64,000 nt of DNA. It comes from Ancylobacter moscoviensis. GTDB taxonomy: Bacteria > Pseudomonadota > Alphaproteobacteria > Rhizobiales > Xanthobacteraceae. How positions within the stretch are numbered: position 1 is the stretch's first letter; the number at the start of each line of letters is the position of its first letter. Shown piece after piece: positions 43,334 to 52,822 of the stretch. The translations under genes were made by a program, and so were the position numbers. Under the pieces are notes generated by a model. That model did not search any database, was not told where the DNA came from, and was given only the letters and a program-made list of their open reading frames with translations. The stretch lies in assembly GCF_007559435.1 (NCBI RefSeq), contig NZ_VMBP01000001.1, forward strand, positions 248,001 to 312,000, in the 5' to 3' direction.

Positions 43334-44434
43334 TCACTCGTCGCCGACCCGCCGGACGACGACGCTGTCGCTATCCCGCCAGTGAACCAATGTCTCGCCG
43401 CCGATGCAGGGCAGATCCTGCCTCGAGCCGACCTGAAGCTTCGCGATCAGCGTTCCGAGTGTGGGGTTGAAGACCTTCACGCGCAGATGATCGCCGTGAT
43501 AGGCAAAGTCACGAATGAGCGCAACATATCCCTCCCCTTGCGAAGGGGAAGACAGCTCCAGATGCTCCGGCCGCACGAGCAGCTGAACGGCGGCGGGACG
43601 CGCTATCTCCCTACCGGGCACGGTGCGCACGCTGCCATCGGCGAGCCGGATCGTGTTGCCGCCCGGACCGCCGTCCAGGAGTTCCGCGTCGAGCAGGTTG
43701 CTCTCGCCGAGGAAGGACGCGACGAAGCTGCTCAAGGGTGACTTGTAGAGTTCGGCGGGGGTCGAGATCTGGGCAATGCGGCCCTTGTCGAATACCGCGA
43801 CGCGGTCCGACATCGTCAGGGCCTCGCTCTGGTCGTGCGTCACATAGACGACCGTCACGCCGGTTTCGCGGTGGATGGACTTGATCTCGTCCTGCAGCTG
43901 CTCGCGCAACTGCTTGTCCAACGCGCCCAGCGGCTCGTCCATGAGCACGAGGCTGGGCTTGAAGACCAGAGCGCGAGCGACCGCGACCCGCTGCTGCTGA
44001 CCACCCGACAATTGCGCGGGCGTGCGATGCGCCAGGGCCTCCAGGCGCACCATGGCCAGAGCGCGCATCGCGTCCTGCGTGCAGTCGCGGCTACGCATGC
44101 CGCGGGCGCGCAAGGGATACTTGATGTTGTCGAGGATGCTCATGTGAGGGAACAGCGCGTAGTTCTGAAAAACGACGCCGATGCCGCGCCGGTGGGGCGG
44201 CACGTTGCTGATCACCCTGCCGTCGAGCGAGATGGTGCCCGATGTCGGATGCTCGAAACCCGCGAGCATCATGAGCGATGTGGTCTTGCCCGAGCCGGAA
44301 GGTCCGAGCAGCGTGAGAAACTCGCCGCGCGCGACATCGAGGTTGAGATCCCGAATGACCGTCAGGGCCGCATAGGCCTTGTTCACATTCCGAAAGGAAA
44401 CGAACCCCTGTTCGGCTCCTCGTTCCTGCGTCAT
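43334..44434 (-). CDS. Spermidine/putrescine-type ABC transporter ATP-binding protein (PotA-like)
   Basis: 366 residues. Walker A LLGPSGSGKTTSLMML, Q-loop VVFQNYALFPHMS, signature [17 protein letters not shown], Walker B LVLMDEPLGALDKQ, switch VYVTHDQSEAL. A C-terminal TOBE domain (QLLVRPEHLELSSPS and following) is usual in the MalK/PotA branch. It is transcribed leftwards, with IclR downstream, although its binding protein and permeases are encoded rightwards at 45.8-48.9 kb; together they make one importer. Confidence 0.92.
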   Translation of the reverse strand: MTQERGAEQGFVSFRNVNKAYAALTVIRDLNLDVARGEFLTLLGPSGSGKTTSLMMLAGFEHPTSGTISLDGRVISNVPPHRRGIGVVFQNYALFPHMSILDNIKYPLRARGMRSRDCTQDAMRALAMVRLEALAHRTPAQLSGGQQQRVAVARALVFKPSLVLMDEPLGALDKQLREQLQDEIKSIHRETGVTVVYVTHDQSEALTMSDRVAVFDKGRIAQISTPAELYKSPLSSFVASFLGESNLLDAELLDGGPGGNTIRLADGSVRTVPGREIARPAAVQLLVRPEHLELSSPSQGEGYVALIRDFAYHGDHLRVKVFNPTLGTLIAKLQVGSRQDLPCIGGETLVHWRDSDSVVVRRVGDE

Positions 44435-44485
44435 CCGCCGATCGCTCCGATTAGCTGCCGAACCGCCCCTGATGAAGAATCCATC

Positions 44486-45511
44486 CTAGGATTCCCAGAT
44501 CTCGTCCGCGGCTCCATCGTAGGTCTTGATCACCGGGTTCTCCAGAATGCCGATCTTTTCCACTTCGATGCGGATCGGGCCCGCAAAACGTCTCATATCC
44601 GCGTCCAGCATGGGCCACTGATCGGTCGAGCTTGCCGTACCGAGGGTGACGATGTCGCCCGGCGAGAGCGTCGACCACTTCGTGATATGGGCCATCACCT
44701 CGGGGATCGTGAAACGCAGCCGCCCGGTGTGGTCCTCGTTGATGAGGCGCTCGCCGAGCCAGGCCCGCACGTGCAGATCATGGGGATCGGCGATTTCATC
44801 CTTGGTCACGATCCACGGCCCCAGCGGACCGAAGGTATCCATTCCCTTGTGCCGGGCGATGACGGTGAAGGTGACGTCGTCGAACGTGTCCTCGCCGAAT
44901 TCGTTCTTCCCGGCGGGCACACGGGAGATCAGCAGGTCACGCCGCCGGATCTCCGGCGAGGTGACGTCATTCAGGATCGTGTACCCGAACACATAGTCGT
45001 AGGCGTCTTCGGCGGCGACGTTCTTCGCCGTCTTGCCGACGACGAAGGCGAATTCGGATTCGGGATGGACGAGTACCTTCTCGCGGATCTCAATCGGCTG
45101 GAGATGCCCGATGAGCGACGAATTGGGCTTCGCATAATAGATCGGATAATCGGGAGCACGGATGGCATGCGCCACCAGTTCGGGGTTGTTGACCACCGTG
45201 CAGAAGACGTTGCGCGGGCGGGCAACCGCCGGCAGCCACTCGACGTCATCGGCCGCCATGCAGAACACTCCGGCACCATCCGCGTCGAGCGCCCATGCGA
45301 GCGCCCGCCGCGCCGCGGCAATGGAAATCTCGCCCAGTTCGATGAACCGGACCATATCGGCGGGAATGACCGCGCGGGCGATCTCGGCGGAACCGGACAG
45401 CCCTTCGCCCGCGAGCATGGCCTCATACGCCGCCGCGAGGTCGACGACGATATCGCCCTGCACGGCACCGACCTTCTCATGTCCTCGATGACGGAAACTG
45501 GCGAGCTTCAT
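44486..45511 (-). CDS. Fumarylacetoacetate hydrolase (FAH) family protein, copy 2
   Basis: 341 residues, a paralog of the protein at 41462-42466. Shared blocks are PRNVFCTVVNNPELV, PIYYAKPNSSLIGHLQPIEI, EVTSPEIRRRDLLISR and ARHKGMDTFGPLGPWIVT. Acidic metal ligands are in ESEFAFVVGKTAKNV. It lies upstream of the ABC ATPase gene and divergent to the binding-protein gene. Two FAH copies suggest two successive steps or two related substrates. Confidence 0.88.
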   Translation of the reverse strand: MKLASFRHRGHEKVGAVQGDIVVDLAAAYEAMLAGEGLSGSAEIARAVIPADMVRFIELGEISIAAARRALAWALDADGAGVFCMAADDVEWLPAVARPRNVFCTVVNNPELVAHAIRAPDYPIYYAKPNSSLIGHLQPIEIREKVLVHPESEFAFVVGKTAKNVAAEDAYDYVFGYTILNDVTSPEIRRRDLLISRVPAGKNEFGEDTFDDVTFTVIARHKGMDTFGPLGPWIVTKDEIADPHDLHVRAWLGERLINEDHTGRLRFTIPEVMAHITKWSTLSPGDIVTLGTASSTDQWPMLDADMRRFAGPIRIEVEKIGILENPVIKTYDGAADEIWES

Positions 45512-45643
45512 GCGGAGGACTCCTTGATCTGCTCTTCGATATGAAAGTTCACATGCCGATACGATGACGTCCTGACGCGAGAGCGATCTTCGCTGAAGGT
45601 CAGCCGCATCACTGGATCATCAGGATATAAACACGGCATCCAC

Positions 45644-45667
45644 ATTTCGACAAACGAAATATCGTTT
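45644..45667. promoter_or_regulatory. Overlapping palindromes between FAH-2 and the ABC binding protein; candidate IclR operator
   Basis: ATTTCG-N5-CGAAAT (45644-45660) overlaps AAACGA-N4-TCGTTT (45652-45667). The site is 133 bp before the FAH-2 start and 110 bp before the binding-protein start, in an AT-rich stretch. Arms of this TTTCG/CGAAA form are usual for IclR regulators. Confidence 0.55.
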
Positions 45668-45776
45668 ACAGTTGCGATACACGGTGTTAGCTTTTTCATA
45701 TAACGGGCGCCCCCCGCCAAGAGCCTCTTCAGAGGTCGTGACTACGCCGCCAGAGAGATTGGAACGGGAGTTACTC

Positions 45777-46832
45777 ATGATGAAGATAAACAGGCGTACC
45801 TTCGGCATCGGCGTTGCGAGCCTCGCGGCGCACAGCCTCATCCCCAATGCGCATGCGGCCGGCGGGCAGGTCACCGTCGTGGGCTTTGGCGGCGCCTTCC
45901 AGGACGCCATGCGCGAGATCTATTGGAAGCCGTTCGAGGCGAAGACCGGCATCAAGGTTCTGGAGGACAGCTGGAACGGCGCCTTCGGCACCATTCGAGC
46001 CAAGGCCACGGGCGGCGTCGGCAACTGGGATGTCGTGCAGATGCCGGGCGACGGGCTCCTCCTGGGTGAGGAAGAGGGCCTCTACGCGCCTCTGGACTGG
46101 AAGGCGCTGGGCGGTCGGGAGGCCTACATCGGGCAGGGCGCGACCGATTTCGGCGTGGGCTGCGAGGTAGGCTGCATCGTGCTTGCCTATGACAGCTCGA
46201 AGCTGGCGAACGGGCCGGAGAGCTGGAAGGACGCCTTCGACCTGGCCAAGTTCCCCGGCAAGCGGTCGCTGTACAAGGGACCGAAGTACAATCTGGAGGC
46301 TGCGCTGTATGCCGACGGCGTCGATCGCGCCGACATCTACAAGGTGCTGAAGACGCCGGAAGGCGTGAACAAGGCCTTCGCCAAGCTGGACACCATCAAG
46401 AAGGACATCCTCTGGTGGGAATCCGGCGCCCTGCCGGTCCAGTTGCTTGCCTCAGGCGAAGTAACCATGAGCTCGGCTTATGGCGGACGCATCTATTCGG
46501 CGCTAAACACGGGAAAGCCCTTCAAGATCATCTGGGCCGGCAGTCTGGTCGAGGTGGACTCCTGGGTGATCATGAAGAATGGGCCCAACAAGACGGGCGC
46601 CATGGAGCTGATCAAATGGATGGGCGATGCCGACCGGCAGCTGGAGATCGCCAAGCGCATGGGGTACGGTCCGACGGTGAAAGCCGCGCTCAAGCGCATT
46701 CCCCCCGAGCTTGCGCCGTCCCTGCCGAGTTCGCCGGCCAACCTCGCCGTGGCGATCGACATGGATCCGAGCTTCTGGATGGAGCGGGAGGCGGCATTGA
46801 CCGAGCGCTTCACCAACTGGGTCAATAGCTGA
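45777..46832 (+). CDS. Polyamine/opine-type ABC transporter substrate-binding protein (PotD-like)
   Basis: 351 residues from ATG 45777 (GGGAG seven bases upstream). A Tat-like signal may be present in KINRRTFGIGVASLAAHSLI, with cleavage after HAHA-like NAHAA. Mature part VTVVGFGGAFQDAMREIYWKPFEAKTG is the PotD/SBP_bac_8 opening used for spermidine, opine and many other organic solutes. Two aromatic-rich regions (ILWWESGALPVQ, SSAYGGRIY) usually contact the ligand. The following two genes are the permeases. Confidence 0.88.
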   Translation: MMKINRRTFGIGVASLAAHSLIPNAHAAGGQVTVVGFGGAFQDAMREIYWKPFEAKTGIKVLEDSWNGAFGTIRAKATGGVGNWDVVQMPGDGLLLGEEEGLYAPLDWKALGGREAYIGQGATDFGVGCEVGCIVLAYDSSKLANGPESWKDAFDLAKFPGKRSLYKGPKYNLEAALYADGVDRADIYKVLKTPEGVNKAFAKLDTIKKDILWWESGALPVQLLASGEVTMSSAYGGRIYSALNTGKPFKIIWAGSLVEVDSWVIMKNGPNKTGAMELIKWMGDADRQLEIAKRMGYGPTVKAALKRIPPELAPSLPSSPANLAVAIDMDPSFWMEREAALTERFTNWVNS

Positions 46833-46850
46833 GGGTGAAGGAGCGCCGGA

Positions 46851-48062
46851 ATGTCTTCGGGTGATGCCGCATCAGGCGCAGCTCGCCGGCTCGGTGGCTA
46901 TTGGCTCTCCATTCCGGCGCTGCTCTTCCTCACCGTCTTCTTTCTTGTTCCACTGCTGTCGGTTCTGCTGGCGGCTGTCTTTGATCAACGCTTCTCCTCC
47001 CAGTTCGAGCAGACCACGCGCCTGCTGCAGGCGTGGTCCGGCGAGCAATTGCCGGATGAGGAGACATATCGGACGATCGCCGGCGAACTGCTCGCCGCGC
47101 GCGGCAACAAGACAATCGCCAATGTCGACCGGCGCCTCGCGCAGGAAGAGGCATCGCTTCAAGGGCTGCTTACGTCATCGGCAAGGGGACTCGCCAATGA
47201 CGGACTTCCCTCTTCCGGCGTGCGCGAGGCACTCATTGCCATCGATCTGCGCTGGCAGGACACGAGGACGTGGAAGGTGCTCAGGCGCGTCTCGGACGAC
47301 CTGACGCCGACCTATCTGCTCGCCGCCCTGGACCTGCGCCGGAACGCAGACGGCGGCATTGAAACAGCGCCGCCCGAGCAAGCCATCTACGTGCCGATTC
47401 TCGTTCGCTCGCTGGTCATAAGCCTGGTCGTGACGCTGGCGACGCTCGTGCTCGGCGCCCCCGTCGCCTTCGTGATGGCGAATGTGCGCCCCGGCTGGCG
47501 CGGCATTCTGTTCGTCCTCGTGCAGATACCGTTCTGGACGTCGATCCTGGTGCGCCTCGCGGCGTGGATCGTGCTGCTGCAGAATCAGGGGCCGATCAAT
47601 CAGGCGCTGATGACCATCGGCCTGATCGATGCCCCGGTCGCCATGATGTACAACCGCATCGCGGTCTACATCGCCATGACCCACGTTCAACTGCCGCTGA
47701 TGATTCTGCCAATCTACAGCGTGATCCAGAACATCAAGACCAACTATGTGCGGGCGGCCCTGTCGCTGGGCGCATCGCCGCTGCGTGCGTTCATCACCGT
47801 CTACTTGCCCCTCGCCGCGCCCGGCATCGGGGCGGGAGTGGTGCTCGTCTTCATCTCCTCGCTTGGATACTACATCACGCCGGCCATCGTCGGCGGCGCC
47901 GGGGACCAGATGCTCAGCTACTTCGTCCAGTTCCACCTCGACAAGCTGAACAACGGGCTCGCCGCCGCGCTGGCCTCCATCCTCATCCTGTCGACGGGCC
48001 TGGTATTTCTCGGCGGCCGCATTGCCAGCCGGCTGGGCAGCGCTGCGAGGCCGACCCGATGA
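46851..48062 (+). CDS. ABC transporter permease (PotB-like) with long insertion after the first membrane segment
   Basis: 403 residues. TM1 (LSIPALLFLTVFFLVPLLSVLLAAV) is followed by about 130 residues of soluble, helical sequence before the permease core begins at VPILVRSLVISLVVTLATLV. The coupling loop is YVRAALSLGASPLRAFITVYLPLAAPG. The insertion is longer than in E. coli PotB but occurs in opine/polyamine-type importers of Rhizobiales. ATG follows the binding protein by 18 bases with GAAGGAGCG before it. Confidence 0.88.
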   Translation: MSSGDAASGAARRLGGYWLSIPALLFLTVFFLVPLLSVLLAAVFDQRFSSQFEQTTRLLQAWSGEQLPDEETYRTIAGELLAARGNKTIANVDRRLAQEEASLQGLLTSSARGLANDGLPSSGVREALIAIDLRWQDTRTWKVLRRVSDDLTPTYLLAALDLRRNADGGIETAPPEQAIYVPILVRSLVISLVVTLATLVLGAPVAFVMANVRPGWRGILFVLVQIPFWTSILVRLAAWIVLLQNQGPINQALMTIGLIDAPVAMMYNRIAVYIAMTHVQLPLMILPIYSVIQNIKTNYVRAALSLGASPLRAFITVYLPLAAPGIGAGVVLVFISSLGYYITPAIVGGAGDQMLSYFVQFHLDKLNNGLAAALASILILSTGLVFLGGRIASRLGSAARPTR

Positions 48063-48871
48063 TCGAACTGCTGCTCGGTGAACGGGGCTGGGGCCGGCGC
48101 ATGCTGTTTCTCGGCTGCGCCCTGGTCCTCGCCTTTCTCGTCCTGCCCCTCCTCGTGATCGTGCCGCTGTCCTTCAACAGCGGCTCGTTCCTCGTCTTCC
48201 CGCTCGAGGGCTTCTCCCTGCGCTGGTATGAGACGATCCTCACCGATCCGCGCTGGCTGTCGGCCGGTAAGAACAGCTTGATCGTGGGGCTGTCGGCGAC
48301 GGCGGCTTCGCTGGCCATCGGCGTCCCCATGGCGATGGCACTCAGCTTCTATGTTCTTCCCGGTCGGGCATTCCTCGGCCTGTTCGCCGGCGCGCCACTG
48401 GTGGTGCCGCCCGTCATACTGGCGATCGGCCTGTTTTTCCTGATGTCCAGCCTGCAGCTGACCTATTCGCTGCCCGGCCTCATCATCGCCCATACCGTGC
48501 TCGGGCTGCCCTTCGTCGTCATCACGGTTTCCGCCGCCCTGAGCGGGTTCGACCGCACGCTGCTCAAGGCCGCCGCAAGCCTCGGCGCATCACCGATGCG
48601 GGTCTTCCGCACTGTCCTGCTGCCGCTCACCTGGCCGGCGATCACGACCGGCGGGCTGCTGGCCTTCATCACGTCCTTCGACGAGGTCGTGCTGGTCATC
48701 TTTCTCGGCGGGCCCGGCCAACGCACCCTGCCGCGCGAGATGTTCGACAGTCTGCGCGAGAGCTTCAGCCCAAGCATCCTCGCTCTCGCAACGCTGCTGA
48801 CGCTGGTATCGACAGCCCTGATGCTCATTTCGCTGCGGGCCCGTGCCAGAATCGAGGGCGCCTCGTACTGA
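48059..48871 (+). CDS. ABC transporter permease (PotC-like)
   Basis: 270 residues with six predicted membrane segments. The coupling motif is LLKAAASLGASPMRVFRTVLLPLTWPAITTG. The ATG overlaps the PotB-like stop by four bases (ATGA). It is the second half of the permease pair; the ATPase is at 43334-44434. The last gene of the rightward set, it is convergent to etfA with 126 noncoding bases between them. Confidence 0.9.
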   Translation: MIELLLGERGWGRRMLFLGCALVLAFLVLPLLVIVPLSFNSGSFLVFPLEGFSLRWYETILTDPRWLSAGKNSLIVGLSATAASLAIGVPMAMALSFYVLPGRAFLGLFAGAPLVVPPVILAIGLFFLMSSLQLTYSLPGLIIAHTVLGLPFVVITVSAALSGFDRTLLKAAASLGASPMRVFRTVLLPLTWPAITTGGLLAFITSFDEVVLVIFLGGPGQRTLPREMFDSLRESFSPSILALATLLTLVSTALMLISLRARARIEGASY

Positions 48872-48997
48872 GGGCCGGTTCGATCGCCCGGCCGAGACGG
48901 CGGCCGCTGCGACGAAGGCGCCGCTGGTATGCGACGGAGGACGGCTCCCACGGGGCAAGGGGAATCGCCGGGACGATATGAGCGCCGGTCCGAAACA

Positions 48998-49939
48998 TCA
49001 GGCCCGGTCGCGCAGCGCCTTTTCGAGCTCCGGCAGGACGGTGAAGAGGTCGCCGACGAGGCCGTAATCCGCGACCTGGAAGATGGGGGCTTCCTCGTCC
49101 TTGTTGATCGCGACGATGACCTTCGAATCCTTCATGCCGGCGAGGTGCTGGATGGCGCCGGAGATGCCGCAGGCGATGTAGAGATCGGGCGCCACCACCT
49201 TGCCGGTCTGGCCGACCTGCCAGTCGTTCGGCGCGTAGCCCGCATCCACCGCCGCCCGCGAAGCGCCGACCGCCGCGCCAAGACGGTCCGCGACAGGCAT
49301 GATGACCTCCTCGAACTTCTCGGCCGAGCCGAGCGCGCGGCCGCCGGAAATGACGATGCCGGCGGAGGTCAGCTCCGGCCGGTCGCTCGCCGAGAGGCTG
49401 TTGGCGACGAAGCCCGACAGGCCGGGATCGGCGGGCGCCTCGACCGCCCGGATCGGCGCCGAGCCGCCCTGCGAGGCCGGCGGGAAGGCGGCCGTGCGCA
49501 CGGTGACGACCTTGCACGGATCGAGCGCCTGCACCGTCTGGACGGCGTTGCCGGCATAGATCGGGCGCTTGAAAATGTCGGGCGCCACGACCTCGACGAT
49601 CTCCGAGACCTGCGCCACGTCGAGCAGCGCGGCGACGCGCGGGGCGACGTTCTTGCCGGAGGAGGTGGCGGGCGCCATGATCGTCTCATAGGCGCCGGCG
49701 AGCGACACGATCAGCGCCGCGAAGGGCTCGGCGAGCCGCTCGGCCAGCCCGTCCGCCTCGGCCAGCAGCACCGTGCGCACGCCGGCCAGGCCGGCGGCGG
49801 CCTCGGCGGCCGGACGGGCGTCGCAGCCCGCCACCAGCACGTCGATGTCGGGTCCGATCCGGAGCGCCGCCGTGAGCGCCCGGGCGGTCTGTTCCGCCAG
49901 GCTGGCATTGTCGTGCTCGGCGATCAGCAGAATGGCCAT
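48998..49939 (-). CDS. etfA: Electron transfer flavoprotein subunit alpha
   Basis: 313 residues from ATG 49939 (AAGGAAG six bases upstream; ATG 49945 also possible). The FAD-binding C-terminal domain has [64 protein letters not shown] and [20 protein letters not shown]. It carries electrons from flavin dehydrogenases to ETF-quinone oxidoreductase. This pair lies in a catabolic cluster rather than alone with 3-hydroxyacyl-CoA genes, so it may be a second, dedicated ETF. Confidence 0.95.
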   Translation of the reverse strand: MAILLIAEHDNASLAEQTARALTAALRIGPDIDVLVAGCDARPAAEAAAGLAGVRTVLLAEADGLAERLAEPFAALIVSLAGAYETIMAPATSSGKNVAPRVAALLDVAQVSEIVEVVAPDIFKRPIYAGNAVQTVQALDPCKVVTVRTAAFPPASQGGSAPIRAVEAPADPGLSGFVANSLSASDRPELTSAGIVISGGRALGSAEKFEEVIMPVADRLGAAVGASRAAVDAGYAPNDWQVGQTGKVVAPDLYIACGISGAIQHLAGMKDSKVIVAINKDEEAPIFQVADYGLVGDLFTVLPELEKALRDRA

Positions 49940-50001
49940 GTGCATCTTCCTTGGCTTGCGCCCGGCCGTGCCGCCCCGCGGGGGCGCCGGGCGCCACATC
50001 G

Positions 50002-50751
50002 TCACAGAACGCGGGCTTCGTTGCTGAGCTTGTCGACCAGCGCGGCGACGGAGGCGACCTTCACGCCTGCCTTGCGGGCATGGGGCTCCTCGGTTCGAAG
50101 CACCTTCAGCCGCGGGGCGATGTCGGCGCCGAAATCCGCCGGGGTCTTCTCGTCGAGCGGCTTCTTCTTCGCCTTCATGATGTTGGGAAGGCTGGCATAG
50201 CGCGGCTCGTTGAGGCGCAGATCGGTGGTCACGATGGCCGGCAGCTTCAATTCCAGCGTCTGCAGGCCGCCGTCGACCTCGCGCGTCACCCGCGCGCTGC
50301 CGCCCTCGACGGCGAGCGCCGAGGCGAAGGTGCCCTGCGCCCAGCCGAGCAGCGCGGCGAGCATCTGGCCGGTCTGGTTCGAATCGTCGTCGATCGCCTG
50401 CTTGCCGAGGATGACCAGCCCTGGCTGCTCGGCGGCGACCACGCCCCGCAGCACCTTGGCGACGCCGAGCGGCTCGACCGCGTCGTCCGTGCGCACGAGG
50501 ATCGCGCGGTCGGCCCCCATCGCCAGAGCGGTGCGCAGGGTCTCCTGCGCCTGCGCCGGCCCGATGGAGACGACCACGATCTCCTGCGCCTTGCCGGCTT
50601 CCCTGAGGCGCAGCGCCTCCTCGACGGCGATCTCGTCGAAGGGGTTCATCGCCATCTTGAGATTGGCGAGGTCCACGCCCGAGCCGTCCGCCTTCACGCG
50701 GACCTTCACATTCCCGTCGACCACCCGCTTCACGGGCACGAGAATCTTCAT
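50002..50751 (-). CDS. etfB: Electron transfer flavoprotein subunit beta
   Basis: 249 residues. Starts [39 protein letters not shown] and [22 protein letters not shown] bind AMP, and the recognition loop [22 protein letters not shown] is the segment that docks to partner dehydrogenases. AAGGAGAAG precedes the ATG. It is upstream of etfA by 62 bases and downstream of the DAO-type flavoprotein, which is a likely electron donor. Confidence 0.95.
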   Translation of the reverse strand: MKILVPVKRVVDGNVKVRVKADGSGVDLANLKMAMNPFDEIAVEEALRLREAGKAQEIVVVSIGPAQAQETLRTALAMGADRAILVRTDDAVEPLGVAKVLRGVVAAEQPGLVILGKQAIDDDSNQTGQMLAALLGWAQGTFASALAVEGGSARVTREVDGGLQTLELKLPAIVTTDLRLNEPRYASLPNIMKAKKKPLDEKTPADFGADIAPRLKVLRTEEPHARKAGVKVASVAALVDKLSNEARVL

Positions 50752-50789
50752 CGTCGCTTCTCCTTGACGCGCGCCTGCCCGGCGGCCGC

Positions 50790-52007
50790 TCAGATGACGG
50801 CCTCTTCGAGGAACGGCTCGTTGCGCGGTATGCGCTCATAGTGGAAGGGGGAGAGGTCGAGGGTCTGGAACGACCCGTGGATGATCAGCTCGGAGACGGC
50901 GCGCCCGACCGCCGGCGACTGCTGCAGGCCGTGCCCGGAGAAGCCATTGGCGAACATGAAGTTCGTCACTTCCGGGTGGAAGCCGACGATGCCGTTGTGA
51001 TCGAGCATGTTGTACTCGTAGTGGCCGGTCCAGCACTGCTGCACCTTCAGCGCCTCGAAGTCGGGGATGCGGTGCCAGAGCGCCGGCCAGATGCGCTCGT
51101 CGAATTCCTCGTGATGCATCTGGAAGTCGTCGTAATCGGCCGGCCCGTCGTCGACCGGGGTGTTGCCGGTGAGGAAGAGCTCGCCTTCCGGGCGCACGAA
51201 GGTGCCGGAGAGGTCGATGACGTTGGGCATCCGGCCGGGGATCGGGATGGCGCTGGAGAAGACGAAGCTGTAGCGCTTGAAGGGCGCGACGGGGATCGAC
51301 AGCCCGGCCATCGCGGCCACCTGCTGGGCGCGCGGGCCGGCGGCGTTGACCAGCGTGCCGCAGGAGACGGTCTCGCCGGTCGCGAGCTGCACGGCGATGA
51401 CGCGCCCGCCAGCGACGGTCAGCCCGGTGACGGCGTTGTCGATATACTCCACGCCGCTGGCGCGGGCGGCGCGGCGAAAGCCGTTCAGCAGGCCCATGGA
51501 ATCGAACCAGCCCTCGTCGCGCGAGCCCCAGGCGCCGCCGCCGAGATCCTCGACGTTGAGCCAGGGGAAGCGCTCCTTCAGCGGGCCGGGATCGAGGAAC
51601 ACGGTGTGGGCGCCGAGGCTGCGCTGGAGATCGACCCGCGCCTTCGCCGCTTCCACGCCGTCCGGCGAGCAGCAATAGAGGTAGCCGTGCTCCCTGAAGC
51701 CGAGATCGGGCGCCGGCTCGTCCTTGTAGTAAGGCTTCATCCGCTCGGCGAAGCTGCGGATGATCTCGATGCCGAACTGGCTGATCTTCACGTTGATCGG
51801 ATTGGAATATTGCTGGCGGATCGCGCTGGTCGACAGGGCGGTGGAGGAGAACTCGTAGCTGCTGTCGCGCTCCACCACGAGGATGGACATGCTGCCGCCC
51901 AGCGCCTGGCTGAGCCAGTAGGCGACCGAGGAGCCGACCACCGCGCCGCCGACGATGACGATGTCATAGGCCGGGCGGGACGGCGCCTTGTAGGGAGGGA
52001 TGGCCAT
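50790..52007 (-). CDS. FAD-dependent oxidoreductase, DAO family (FOXRED1-like)
   Basis: 405 residues. Dinucleotide motif [21 protein letters not shown]; substrate-binding and C-terminal features include [21 protein letters not shown] and [19 protein letters not shown]. The DAO family oxidises amines of amino acids or N-methylated glycines. The first histidine of covalent-flavin members cannot be seen near YEFSSTAL, so the FAD is probably noncovalent. Adjacent etfBA suggests electrons go to ETF rather than oxygen. ATG 52007 with AGGGAGGG upstream; 15 bases separate it from the aldolase gene. Confidence 0.87.
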   Translation of the reverse strand: MAIPPYKAPSRPAYDIVIVGGAVVGSSVAYWLSQALGGSMSILVVERDSSYEFSSTALSTSAIRQQYSNPINVKISQFGIEIIRSFAERMKPYYKDEPAPDLGFREHGYLYCCSPDGVEAAKARVDLQRSLGAHTVFLDPGPLKERFPWLNVEDLGGGAWGSRDEGWFDSMGLLNGFRRAARASGVEYIDNAVTGLTVAGGRVIAVQLATGETVSCGTLVNAAGPRAQQVAAMAGLSIPVAPFKRYSFVFSSAIPIPGRMPNVIDLSGTFVRPEGELFLTGNTPVDDGPADYDDFQMHHEEFDERIWPALWHRIPDFEALKVQQCWTGHYEYNMLDHNGIVGFHPEVTNFMFANGFSGHGLQQSPAVGRAVSELIIHGSFQTLDLSPFHYERIPRNEPFLEEAVI

Positions 52008-52021
52008 GCGAACGCTCCCGC

Positions 52022-52786
52022 TCAGCGGTTGAAGGAAGCGACCAGCGCATCCGACCCCCGAGCCAGCAGGCCGAGATCCGAGCCGACCGCGACCATGGTG
52101 AAGCCGTCCGCGATGTAGCGGTCGGCATCGGCCTTCACCGGCGCCAGAATGCCGCTCGCCTTGCCGGCCGCCGCGGCCGCCTTGCGCACGGAGGCGATGG
52201 CCTCCTGAACGTGCGGCGCGCCGGGATTGCCCATGGCGCCCATGTTGGTGGAGAGGTCGCCGGGCCCGACGAAGAGCACGTCCACCCCTTCTACGGCCGC
52301 GATCTCGGCGGCGTTGGCGACGCCGGTCTCGCACTCGATCTGCACCGCCAGAAGCTGCTGCTGGCGTGCATTGGCGTGGTAGCCGGCGATGCGGCCGAAA
52401 GAATTGGCGCGATGCGCGACGGAGAAGCCGCGAATGCCGTGCGGCGCGTAGCTCATGGCCGAGACGATGGCGCGGGCCTGATCGGCGGAGCGCACGTTCG
52501 GGATCATCAGGCTGCGCGCGCCGGCATCCAGCATCTGCTTGATGAGGTCGGGATCGTCGGAGCGCAGGCGCACCGCGCCCTCGCAGGCCGAGCCGTTGAG
52601 AACCTGAAGCTGGGACACGATGCTGCGCAGGTCGTTGGGGCTGTGCTCGCCGTCGATGAGCACCCAGCCCACGCCCGAACCGGCGACGATCTCGGTGGTC
52701 AGAGCCGAGGCGAAGGAACACCACAGGCCGATATGCGCCCGCCCGGCGGTGACCGCGGCCTTCAGGGAATTGGGACGCTCCTGCAT
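52022..52786 (-). CDS. HpcH/HpaI family aldolase/citrate lyase
   Basis: 254 residues. TIM-barrel class II aldolase that makes or breaks 4-hydroxy-2-oxo acids. Conserved blocks: GSGVGWVLIDGEHSPNDL, PDLIKQMLDAGARSLMIPNV, VQIECETGVANAAEIAAVEGVD (metal Glu) and LFVGPGDLSTNMG (metal Asp). It is the first gene of the leftward set aldolase, DAO flavoprotein, etfB, etfA. The divergent operator at 52823 lies 37 bases before its start. Confidence 0.9.
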   Translation of the reverse strand: MQERPNSLKAAVTAGRAHIGLWCSFASALTTEIVAGSGVGWVLIDGEHSPNDLRSIVSQLQVLNGSACEGAVRLRSDDPDLIKQMLDAGARSLMIPNVRSADQARAIVSAMSYAPHGIRGFSVAHRANSFGRIAGYHANARQQQLLAVQIECETGVANAAEIAAVEGVDVLFVGPGDLSTNMGAMGNPGAPHVQEAIASVRKAAAAAGKASGILAPVKADADRYIADGFTMVAVGSDLGLLARGSDALVASFNR

Positions 52787-52822
52787 CTCGTCTGTCTCCG
52801 GCGAAAACGCGAATTGAAATTT

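Noticed and set aside
48872-48997. GGCCGG-N9-CCGGCC as terminator between the PotC-like gene and etfA
   Set aside because: Short stem, large loop and no T run on either strand.
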